Positions 46,660 to 55,989 of a stretch of DNA of 64,000 bases are shown here, one piece after another. The stretch's first letter is position 1; every line of letters starts with the position of its first letter. The notes beneath the pieces were generated by a model that was not told where the DNA came from, ran no database searches, and saw only the letters and a list, made by a program, of their open reading frames with translations. The stretch covers positions 66,406,460-66,470,459 of the forward strand of contig OZ018323.1 of the NCBI GenBank assembly GCA_963969495.1, in the 5' to 3' direction. This stretch comes from Ceratothoa steindachneri. Its lineage: Eukaryota > Arthropoda > Malacostraca > Isopoda > Cymothoidae. The translations under genes and the position numbers were made by a program.

Positions 46660-47777
46660 GATACCAAGAAGAGTACAACATTCAAAAAAGCTACTCATGG
46701 ATGAATGGTCTCTTCAGGGACTTACAATTGTGCCTAGTAGACACCAAATCCCTTTTCAGGCACTAGCAGTATTCAGCCAGAAAGTTGACATCTCAACGCC
46801 CTTGGTAGCGTTACTCCATCATATGGTTATCTCGATGAAAGTGCTCACTCACCCTGTTCTTCACTGAAGCCTCCACAATTCTCGGGAAAATAGTCCAGGT
46901 GGGACCGAAGGAAGTGCATTTTCACTGACATGTGCCCACCAAGTTTGCCGAAATTCTCCATTAACTCATCAACTGCCTTCTCATACTGAGGACTTCTGTG
47001 GTTGCAAGGAAGTTTGCAGAATTCAGTGCTTCATCAAAGCTAGTGTCCTTGATATGAGCTCCCTTATTTGAGGACCATCAAATACACCTGCCTTCAGTTT
47101 TTCCATGCTGACTGGTGGAAAGTTCTGATGGAGGAAAGCAAATCCCCCTACCTTCCCTGTCCATTGCCTTGACAAAGTTCTTCATCAAACCGAGTTTGAT
47201 ATGCAGGGGTGGAAGCAATATCTTGCCCGCTTCAACCAGAGGGTGGGAAAGAACGTTGTGCGAACCGGGTTCTAATCCTTGTCTTGAGGCCAGACTTGTC
47301 TGACATAATGCTGGTCGTCAGCCCGACTGTCCCACAAGCACATAAAGCATGGATACTTTGTGTACCCACCTTAAAGGCCTAGGATGAGTCCAAAAACTTT
47401 GAGATCTCCACAGAGCAGCAATTTGTGTTTCTGGTAGTTAAGAGCAGACAACAGACGGTCCATGCTGTTACAGGTTTCTTTCATTGCAGGGATCGATGAA
47501 AACTTATTTCCGTTATTAAGAACAACTGCCTTGATAATTCTGTTAGATGAGTCAATGAAAAGTCTCCATTCCATAGCATCATAATTCAGGCCCATTAAGT
47601 TGAGCAGGTCAGCAATGTTGGTACAGTAGACCAGTAAGGAGGATTCATCAAACGTCAAAAATTTCCTAAACTCTTTCTTGCGGTCCCGAGATACCAATAG
47701 AATGTTGTCCCTGGTGCCAGCATACATTTGTCTCGAAGACGTGAACCCAATAGCTGAGCAGATTCTTTGTAAAGGTT
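46660..47777 (-). pseudogene. Dispersed Cys/His-rich gene, C-terminal two thirds
   Basis: Continuation of the gene that starts at 61843; the Polinton lies between. Legible parts: LLGSRLRDK at the junction, EFRKFLTFDESSLLVYCTNI, AMEWRLFIDSSNRIIKAVVL, LLLCGDLKVFGLILG, TKYPCFMCLWDSR and LLPPLHIKLGLMKNFVKAMD. I recognise the pattern as an arthropod family present in many near-identical uncharacterised copies, often near repeats. Its CxxC and spaced Asp residues suggest a nuclease or transposase origin, but that is inference. Several stops and frameshifts. Confidence 0.7.
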
Positions 47778-47783
47778 CAGGTC

Positions 47784-48060
47784 AGTAGTATTGTAGGTGA
47801 AGGGTCGAGTGCACACAAACTCGGCCTCCTATGAGCGTATCCAGATACGTACACACGCGCGTGTACTCGCACTCAAGTCTCCCTCCCCCTCCCCCCTGCA
47901 CCCTAGCATTGGTCACTACCAGCCTTGGTGATATGCAGGTGTCCCCTCCCCCCCTATACTTTGGTCGATGATATTTTTTTCGAAGGATTCAGAGGCTGCA
48001 CACACACACACACACACATATTGGAGCTTTCTAAGGCATGGACTCGCATTTTAGATGTTA
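47784..48060. repeat. Polinton left terminal inverted repeat
   Basis: The first 72 bp are identical to the inverted right end; homology continues less perfectly through GACTCGCATT near 48045, including a (CA)n at 47998-48020 that pairs with the (GT)n at 61022. Confidence 0.9.
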
Positions 48061-48076
48061 TCACATACATATTTTT

Positions 48077-48545
48077 TCGCTCTAAAACGCTTTCCACGAT
48101 TCCTTTTCAATATTGTTTACTTGGGTGTTTATCCATCCTCTGTTTTGATTTTCAGGGCACAGAATTTAATGAAGCAAAGAGATAGTTATTTTTGATTGGC
48201 CTTTCGCTCTAAAACGCTTTCCACGATTCCTTTCGATATTGTTTATTTGGATGTTTATCTCTCTGTTTTTGATTTTCAGGGCACAGGATTTAATGAAGCA
48301 AAGAGATAGTTATCTTTGATTGGCCCCAATTTTTTTCAATCGATAAATAAGGAGACAAATATTGCTTCTTTTCTCTAAGAGGTCACAATGAAGTAAAGAG
48401 ATAGCTATCTTTTGTTTAAACTGGACCGTCTATCAAACCTTATTTTCCAACCTTGACCCCGCTCCCTCATCCGACTTGAATATACATATTTGTTTTTTTT
48501 TCTCAAAGAAGTCACAATGAAGTAAAGAGATAGCTATCTTTTGTT
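48077..48545. repeat. Subterminal duplications in the Polinton left end
   Basis: A ~125-bp unit with CGCTCTAAAACGCTTTCCAC occurs at about 48077 and 48204. A second unit with GTCACAATGAAGTAAAGAGA occurs at about 48382 and 48511. No coding function. The following 48546-48983 contains no feature beyond A/T-rich sequence and a short leader-like stretch. Confidence 0.8.
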
Positions 48546-48983
48546 TAAACTGAATCATCGACCAATCTTACTTTTCCAACCCTTACCCCTCCCCCCCTAA
48601 ATTTATAGAGATATAAAAAGGGCATTCTAAACCTTCCTCATTTAATTATTATATATCACAGCTTGTTGGGAAGAAGCTTTTTCCCTCGTACGGTATTTTA
48701 ATTTTTTTTAACTAAGTGTAAGAAAATTAAAGACCTGAAGAAGATGAGTGGAAATCTTGTGGGAAGATTTGTGATTTTCTTGAACATTTCAGCGTTTGTC
48801 AGTTGACAGCTCCTTTCACAGAGTAAGTGATTTTCTTCTCTTCTTTTAAATGTTTGTTTTTTTTAAGTCTAGCTTGATATAATGATTTATTTTACTTTTA
48901 AACTCAAATATACAGATTTCAATTAATTATATTGAGTGTACAGGATCAATTTGTTTTTCTTTACATTCTATTAAAAGTATTTT

Positions 48984-49411
48984 TTACAACGATTTCTTCC
49001 TTTCTTTGATCATTATATAAATCAAATTGCTCAATAAAAGATAGTTATGATTTACCGTTGTCATCTGCTGAATGAAATAGACACAAAACAAGCCACATGA
49101 GTTTGAAAAGTAACTTTGAACTCTGAATGGATTGACGATAATAACTTTATTCATTTTTACTAAGTTTTTACGAATATAAACATCATTCTGAAACCCTAAA
49201 CATAGGCTGTCGAAATAATACAAACTTTTTTGTTAACAAACAAAGCGATCCAATGCGAACCAGGTCTATGGCTGCCTTCCAGATTAATTATATAAGTTGC
49301 TGGCAGTTTTAAAGGTAAACATAGATCAGTGTCTCTCGCAAAACATCCATGAAAAACTCGCTTCGTAGTTTTATCTCGATACAATAGTTCTTCTATTTCT
49401 AATGCATTCAT
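48984..49411 (-). pseudogene. Polinton adenain-like cysteine protease
   Basis: A capsid-maturation protease of the adenovirus-type (C5) family. The first 71 residues (49411-49196) carry VFHGCFARDT and GSHWIALFVN with the catalytic His. After one frameshift near 49205 the second frame has YFDS (catalytic Asp) and QSYFSNSCGLFCVYFIQ (oxyanion Gln and catalytic Cys). Length about 140 residues, as usual for Polinton proteases. It starts five bases from the major capsid stop, consistent with a shared minus-strand late block. All catalytic residues are preserved. Confidence 0.9.
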
Positions 49412-49415
49412 TTTA

Positions 49416-50755
49416 TTAAGAATAAACTAATACGTTCCTAAACTTATCTATCTCAATAACAGACTGAAACTCTGCATATATAACAAGGGAGACAGGTTCT
49501 ATTAATGGAGATTTATACTATAACTGTACTGATAATGTTCCCTGTTGTATAGGATTGGAGCATTTTCCAAGACAAGTAGTACTCTTGTCCTGATTTAGGT
49601 TAATACAATAAATATTTTTTACTTCATATAAATTGTTCATACGTAAGTCAAATACTCTGCCCACCTCCAATAGATACACCCTATACCGTGATATAACGAG
49701 TAAAAAGCCCTTGACGCAACTGGATCTGTATCGTCCGAATAGTCTAATTCAAATGGTCTTTCAACTTCATTCCCGTTTATATAATAGATAGTGATGCGAT
49801 TTACATTATAATGTTTAAATTCAAACAGTGATGCATCAAAACTACCAGAAAATGCAGAATGATCAACCATTTTTATAACCATGCGTGTAGGTATTCGCCC
49901 TATGAAGATATTATCACACTCCTCATTGATATTCCACTCACAATTGTAAAATTTCGCATGCGAACTTGTGTGATAAGGTACTTAGCGTTTGGTTTAAGCA
50001 ACCTATTTTCCATCTCTAGATAAGACGGACTTTTCTAATAAGAACATACGAAAAGAAGGAGACTGCAAAAGACAGTTCATGGCCTACACTTGGCAGCTCC
50101 GGTAAAGAAAACTCTCTAATAATTCGATTTTAACTTCTAAACCGGTCTGGCTTCTAAATAGTATAAATAAATGCGGTGCTCTGGATAACTTTATCTTTAT
50201 TGAAACTCCATTAATTAACAACTTATGTTGTGAGAAGAAATCGGCGTGTAGTTTTCCATATACATCAATTAGTTTTTTCTTCGATCTGCTATATTTCTTT
50301 TCTATATTTTCTTTACTAGAGTAATATCCTGCAGTGGAAAGAAAAGTAGATTTTTCTTCTTCAATATAGTTCAACAGGGTCTCTAAATATGCACGATAGG
50401 GGTAATTATTTCCAATACAATTTACAAATGTTTCATTTAAATAAATATCAACATTGCTGAACAAAGTGTGAAGAATATTATTTTCCGGAAAAACATTCTC
50501 CCTATCTAGAAGTTGGCTTCCGTTTGACTTCACAATTCTTGCTTTAATATAAAGATAAACCTCACTAGGGTCTACATAATACTATGCGTTACTAAATACA
50601 TAATATTGAACCGGTGTGAGGTCGGAAGAGATATTGCTGAGGGGAGAGTAAGACTGATAATTGCTCTCAACGATGGAAGTTATGGTTGGTGGAACAGTAA
50701 ACAAATCGAGTTCTGTCTTTGAACAGATATCACTTGCTGGGTGAAGAGCATTCAT
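49416..50755 (-). pseudogene. Polinton major capsid protein (double jelly-roll)
   Basis: The start at 50755 is chosen because MNALHPASDICSKTELDLF matches the usual N-terminus (TELDLF then VPPT). A stop near 50580 precedes the long frame 50533-50084 with YLNETFVNCIGNNYPYRAYL and GKLHADFFSQHKLLINGV, typical of Polinton capsid proteins. A 60-bp LINE tail interrupts at about 50.04-50.10 kb. The gene then resumes with MVIKMVDHSAFSGSF and FKHYNVNRITIYYING, and ends with LVIYAEFQSVIEID. It forms the hexon-like shell; here it is broken by stops, a frameshift and the insertion. Confidence 0.88.
50040..50101 (-). repeat. LINE 3'-end fragment inside the capsid gene
   Basis: On the minus strand it reads GGAGCTGCC, then TTTTGCAGTCTCC and a C-T-T-rich tail, the terminus shared by the LINEs ending at 18.96 kb and 39.37 kb. 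Only about 60 bp were inserted, an extreme truncation. Capsid coding is legible on both sides. Confidence 0.75.
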
Positions 50756-51023
50756 TTTACACTTGTAAGATTTACAGCCGTTGGTATCTTTATGAGAACA
50801 TCTATGAAATGCCTGATGGTTTATATTATGAGAAAAAAACATCCACAGCCTCATCATAATTTATTCTCAACTTTATTCTATTCTTCAACTTCTGATTCAT
50901 CCATTTTCTCTCATTTCTTACACCTATTTTTTCTGATTTCCTCTCATTATCCCTCTCAGATTTTAACTTTCTTCTAATATAGTGTCTAGTATCTTTAGTG
51001 ATATTATTTTTTAACCTTCCCAG

Positions 51024-51230
51024 CTAGTCTCTCAGAGCTTGCTTCTCACTCTTTCCATGCACAATGTCCTGAACAGTATCGAAACCGGCTGAAATAGCTT
51101 TCTTTCCTAGATAACGAGCACCACTCTTTAGATATGGTGCTGCATTTCTGAATAGGAAAGAGAAGAGGGATCCAAGACCATGTCTCCTCTGGGTTCTTAA
51201 CCCTTTAAACACGCGTGGTCCATTCAACAT
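51024..51230 (-). CDS. Small basic Polinton protein, pVI-like membrane-active candidate
   Basis: A 68-residue frame with HGLGSLFSFLFRNAAPYLKS, an amphipathic stretch, followed by GARYLGKKAISAGFD. Polintons and adintoviruses encode a short protein of this type between capsid genes, compared to adenovirus pVI or core peptides; the membrane-active role is inference. A stop at 51024-51026 is followed by a basic tail in the same frame (LGRLKNN onward), so it may be truncated. Located between major capsid and penton, as expected. Confidence 0.65.
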   Translation of the reverse strand: MLNGPRVFKGLRTQRRHGLGSLFSFLFRNAAPYLKSGARYLGKKAISAGFDTVQDIVHGKSEKQALRD

Positions 51231-51275
51231 TTTTAATTATCGTTTAATGTTTGCTCCTAATGTGTAGTTTTATCA

Positions 51276-52145
51276 TCAAATGACCAACAAAGAATGGAAA
51301 TTTTCCCCTTCAACCGTTCTTATATAAATATAAATTGATCTCAAGTCCCACGAGCTTAGATTCAGATAGTGTGGATTATCAAAAGTTATACTGAATGAAC
51401 CACCATTGAAAGGAAGATGAATAATTCTCATCAGCCTCAACTGTGTCCCGCCTACTAACTGATAGTCTACAAGGTTAGAATGGATGTAACATGATCTCGG
51501 ATGAGATATAAGAGCAGTAAAATCTATATTGAATGCTACACAACGATTTAATTTTGGGATATCATCTCTGATAGATCTTTTCATTATAGTGGAAAATTCT
51601 TTTGACAGATGAATTAATAGATTTTCTTTCCTATTCACATTGAGCAATGAACCTGAAGTGAGCATTAACATATAATCAGTAGGCATTTTCCGTTGCTTTC
51701 TGTCAGATTGAAACATTAAATCTTGAGATGATAATTTCTGTTTTATTTTCAGATTCATTTTCTCTTTGAGTGCTTTTTCGTTTTTGTAATATCCAGCGTC
51801 TATCCATATCTCATCATAAGCATAGTCAATTACTTTTATTTTCGTTACCTTTCCTTTGCCAATATAGTATTTAATGCATAGTTGTTTACTTCCGCGATTT
51901 TCCGATAGACTGTGAATGCGTGTGTAGACTTAGTAGCATTATAGATGTTCCCTGGAAAATTGAAACTCACAAAGACCTACTTCATACTGCATGTGATTTG
52001 TTATTATGGATTTGTGCAACTCGATTCTATAGTCAGATATGGTATTTTGAGGGTAAACATCCAGGGAAGACGAGGAAGGAAGGGTGACATAAAAACTCTC
52101 TGGTTCCATCTTCACAACTGATATAAAACCTTCCACATCTCCCAC
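51276..52145 (-). pseudogene. Polinton penton/minor capsid protein (single jelly-roll)
   Basis: From 52145 the N-terminus has ESFYVTLPSSSSLDVYPQNT and EVGLCEFQF, the diagnostic start of Polinton pentons. A stop at 51939 and changed frames follow with DAGYYKNEKALKEK. The frame 51758-51276 completes the protein (PHYLNLSSWDLRSIYIYIR near the end). The protein fills capsid vertices in related viruses. At least one frameshift and one stop. It lies between the small basic gene and the integrase on the same strand. Confidence 0.85.
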
Positions 52146-52173
52146 CTTTATATAATTTTATGAATGTATTTGC

Positions 52174-53120
52174 TCAAGATTTTAGGGTGATATCACATGC
52201 TTTGATATATGAGTTAAACGATTCTGGGTACCCTCGCCATTTTACTAAATGTAGCTTGTTTTTTCCATGCCCTTTTGCTTTAACTATCCTCTCCACTACA
52301 TATTTTTTACGGGAGTCAAATTTTACTTTCTGTAGTTCTTCTTCATAAATCTCACCTTCAATATGTTCTCCATTTACTCGTAAATCTTCAATATAATACA
52401 GGGCTAATACATTTAAAATTTTATATATCTTGTAGATTTCCTCACTCCACCCAATTTCGTACCCTTTTTTAAATTTACTGGAAACGCGTGAGATTCGAAC
52501 ATAATCACTGATCTTATATAGAAACTTCTTTTTTTTTACCTTCAGCCATCTGCTTCGGTATAGCAACATCGTGAATAATTTGAACGGTGTGTTCCCAATC
52601 ATTTTGTCTAGAATTATTATAAGCCTTTGCAAAATCATCTAATACGTCGATGTATTTCCAGGTATTATTAAAAGTAAAGTATCTGAAAAACTCTTTCTTT
52701 TATTGTTCTTTGTACACCCTCTACAAGACTAGCTTTGTTTAGAGAGTGAACATGATAAATACTGATATTAAAATCGCTTAATAAACGTTTCATCTTATTT
52801 CCTTTAAACTCTTCTCCATCCTCAGAACTTATATAACCTGGAATCCATCCGGATTCTTCCATGAGATTTCTTACAGCATTTGACACTACCTGGTCCGTCT
52901 TCTGCTTTAAAGGAATTAATCACAGATATCTAGAATATATGTCAATTACAAAGAGTATGTAGCGTACACCATAATTAAAACTTTCATATTTGGACATCAC
53001 AGTTAAATCTAGTTACCAAATCTCGTTAGAGCGGAGGAACTGTTTTTCTCTATCATGGATGTTATTGGCATGGGTGCCAGAAAGAAAACTGTGATCTAAA
53101 ACAGGAAGTTTCCATTGGTG
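52174..53120 (-). pseudogene. Polinton integrase with C-terminal chromodomain
   Basis: Retroviral-type (RVE) integrase. Minus-strand pieces: YGVRYILFVIDIYSRYL (first catalytic Asp), YISSEDGEEFKGNKM (second Asp) and VHSLNKASLVEGVQRTIKER (Glu). After a stop and frameshift near 52.65 kb comes the frame 52638-52174 with an SH3-like segment (DYVRISRVSSKFKKGYEIGW) and a chromodomain (KYVVERIVKAKG, HLVKWRGYPESFNSYI). The chromodomain can target histone marks. The N-terminal zinc domain is not legible. A Trp codon after YSRYL is now a stop. Confidence 0.9.
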
Positions 53121-53221
53121 GACGTTGGTCGTTGGACCGATATTATCAGACAGTAGAAAGTGACTGAATTTTTAGTAGTAAATACTAGGTTATCATTCTC
53201 TGGGAGTGTGAATCTGAAACC

Positions 53222-53678
53222 ATGATGCAAACCATTCCAGGGCCACGTGAGACGGTTAATAGAATATCTGCCGATGTAATCAATGATGTATTGGATGTGG
53301 GGAGTGCACTTTTCGGTGGTAGATCTAACCCATTTATATTATACTACCCACCAACCGAAGGTGTGAAAATCCATTATGTCGATTTTTGCTCCTTATATCC
53401 GTACTGTATGAAGAACAATACCTATCCCGTAGGATCACCTAGACGTTGCGTATCTGTGCGAGAAATTCCGTCTATTCAAGAATTCGCTCAGGGTGTGAAT
53501 GAAGCATATTTCGGTATCGTGAAAGTTGATGTTCTTCCTCCTAATGATCTGTATATTCCAGTTCTCCCTTAATCCGTAGATGGTAAACTTACTTTTACAC
53601 TCTGCACCACATGCGCTCAGCAAAACTCACACGAATGCGGTCACTCTGAAAAGCAACGCATGATTTCCGGAGTGTACA

Positions 53679-53680
<2 letters not shown>
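53222..53680 (+). pseudogene. Polinton DNA polymerase B, palm motif A part
   Basis: Protein-primed family B polymerase. The frame opens at FGGRSNPFIL and has motif A HYVDFCSLYPYCMKN (53375-53419). An in-frame TAA occurs at 53570-53572, after which the frame continues with LCTTCAQQNSHECGH, a Cys/His segment usual here, and ends at GVYT where the LINE inserted. The exonuclease domain and everything N-terminal are missing: integrase coding ends about 100 bp upstream. Divergent orientation relative to the integrase matches other Polintons. Confidence 0.9.
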
Positions 53681-53711
<31 letters not shown>

Positions 53712-54530
53712 ATAAAGAAAGTAGAGAGAGAGGTGACGCCCCCTTGTCGCGGGAAGAGAGCTTGTGCGTACCCTTGACTTTTCGAGCTATGTCGGCGGGG
53801 GTACCTATCTTCTGGTACCCCTGGCAGGGTTTCCCTTGTCGATTTGGTCGGAAATTAGGTTCCAGACTAAGTGCGTCTTTCTTTGTCTTTCTTTATCCTA
53901 CTCTATCCTTCCTCTTTTTTTTTTACATTAATCCTATTTCTTCTACTTATACAAAAAGAAAAAAGCAAAAAAAAAAAACACAACCCCTATACCTATCATG
54001 TCACTCTTTCCCTTTTTTCCCTCTATCTACATATAAGGACCTGGTAGCTACCTCACACGTCAGAAGAGAGGCTTTAGAACCTCTATAAACAACGCCAATC
54101 GACGCTCACTGGTTGCGAGAGACTAGGACTTGAGGTGTCCTAGGCGTTGGGGCACGATGAATGGGATGAGGGTAGTGCCCCGTTAACCCCTTTCCTGGCG
54201 CATAATTATTGACCATTCCCAGTGACCGTTGACGGGTGCCTCTGGTAGCATTGGTCCGTGGTGACGGCCCTTTGTTTCCATGTTGGTTGCCAGGCCAACA
54301 AAAAGCCTTGGGTCGAGTTTCTTGGTGTGGCGGGATATCCATTGAACGCTGCTCCGAGATCTTGGCCGTCGCGAAGGGAACTAGTAGGAGTTTAGTACGG
54401 GGCGTGCTTCGTTGTTGTTCACCTGGTGAAAAATCGATGGCCCCTTCGGGGACCGTCTGTGCTGCTTAGTTGGGAGCCACGGCACGCCGATGCTTGACGA
54501 CTCGGTCGGACGAACAGCAGCACATGGAGC

Positions 54531-55987
54531 GTGCCTTCTGAAAGATCCGAAACGTCTCCGATCGATAGGCGGGAGCGACTCACGCGGGAAGAACTCACCA
54601 ACCCCCTTTTTTCTATTGATTGGTCGCAAAGTTTTGAAAGAGAGAAAGTGTTCGAAATGACATGGAAAAAAGGTCCAGCTGCACTCAAATATACATTTGC
54701 GATATGCCAGAAGGATAAGTGGTGCGTTCACTTCCCGGAAGGATGTTTTTCGAAATGCCACCCGGGAAGTATATGCACCGACTGCATCCTTAAAGGAGAG
54801 GTCCGAGAGGCAGTGACATACTGCAATGAACTCAAGGATCTCTTCACAACCTCTGAAAAAAAATCTAGGGCACTGGAAAGTAGAATGCAGACCCTAGAAA
54901 CGCAGCACGTGCTTCAGATTCGGCGTCTCGAGGAAAAAATCCTAGAGCTAGCCTCTAAACTAAAAGCCCAGTCAGCTCAAGCTCGAGACGAAAGTCCCAC
55001 TGACTTGGGTGGTTCCGCCGATGTGACTCCAGCTCAAGGAGGTGAAACTGCATTGGCAGTCCCACTTCAGCCATGCGGAAAAGCAAATGAGAAGAAGAAA
55101 AAGAAAAAGAATAAAAAGAAGAAAAACGACCTTAATGCAGCTCACCCCAGTGTAGAGGATTCGAGCGTTACTGGTGCGCAAGGGAAAGTGGAAAGAGAAG
55201 AAGAGAAAAGACAAACGGAAGAAGAGAAAACAAATGAAGACAAAAAAAATAAGAAGAAGAAAAATAAAAATGTAGAGATACAAGAGGAAAGCGGCAAGTC
55301 GCTTCCGAGAGGAAAGACTAAGTCGCCTGCAGACAAATGTGCAAGAGTCACCCTTATTGGTGATTCTAAAGCACGGGGCCTGCAGTCCCTGCTAGCGGCC
55401 CGCCTTCGCACTAGTGTGAAAGTAAGCTGCCTGCCAGGATGTGGTAACCACCACATCAGAGTAGAGGCTGAGAAATCACAGATTTCTGAGAGCTCAGTCG
55501 TTGCTCTGATGGTCAGTGGAAACGAACTCTACCTGAGAGGAGGTAGGGTAGGCCCTACAGATAAAATCCTCCACACGGTCATGGGTGCCGTGGAGACGAC
55601 TGTGGGCTGAAAACCCGCAAGCGTGTGGTAGTCGGGATGCTCCCGAGGAGAGGTCCAACACGGACCACTCACTCGATGAATGTCTCTTTAAACCGGCGCC
55701 TGGCAGATTTGTGTACGGCAGAGGGGGTCTTTTTTGTGGACCCGTACCGTATCTTTTATGGTAGAAATGATCTCTACCAAAGGGATGGGGTACATCTTTC
55801 CTTTAAAGGAAAGGGCTTTCTGTCGAACACCATCCAGGATGTCTTAGAGAGGACCCAAAGGAGTATCCGGCCCAGAGTGAGGGCGGACGTACGCCAGTAC
55901 GCCCGTGTCACTCCAGGAACGACCTTCACAGAGGTCGCAAAGAGGGGTGCCTCGCAAACAAACAAGCCGGGAAACGGAAGAGCGTAG
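54531..55987 (+). pseudogene. LINE ORF1: Cys-rich, coiled coil, Lys-rich linker, SGNH domain
   Basis: Residues 1-359 are open (54531-55610): a Cys-rich segment (SKCHPGSICTDCILKGEV), a coiled coil near residues 105-150, a KKKKKK-rich linker, block I TLIGDSKARGLQ and block III MVSGNELYLRGGR. A 1-nt frameshift near 55605 precedes the rest (55625-55987), with block V YQRDGVHLSFKG. All SGNH catalytic positions remain. The start is the first ATG-opened long frame; an earlier start in the leader is not excluded. The stop TAG lies at 55985, next to the ORF2 frame. Confidence 0.85.
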
Positions 55988-55989
55988 GG

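Noticed and set aside
53660..54088. A 142-residue frame at the LINE start
   Set aside because: It crosses the Polinton/LINE junction and reads through a CT microsatellite and leader.
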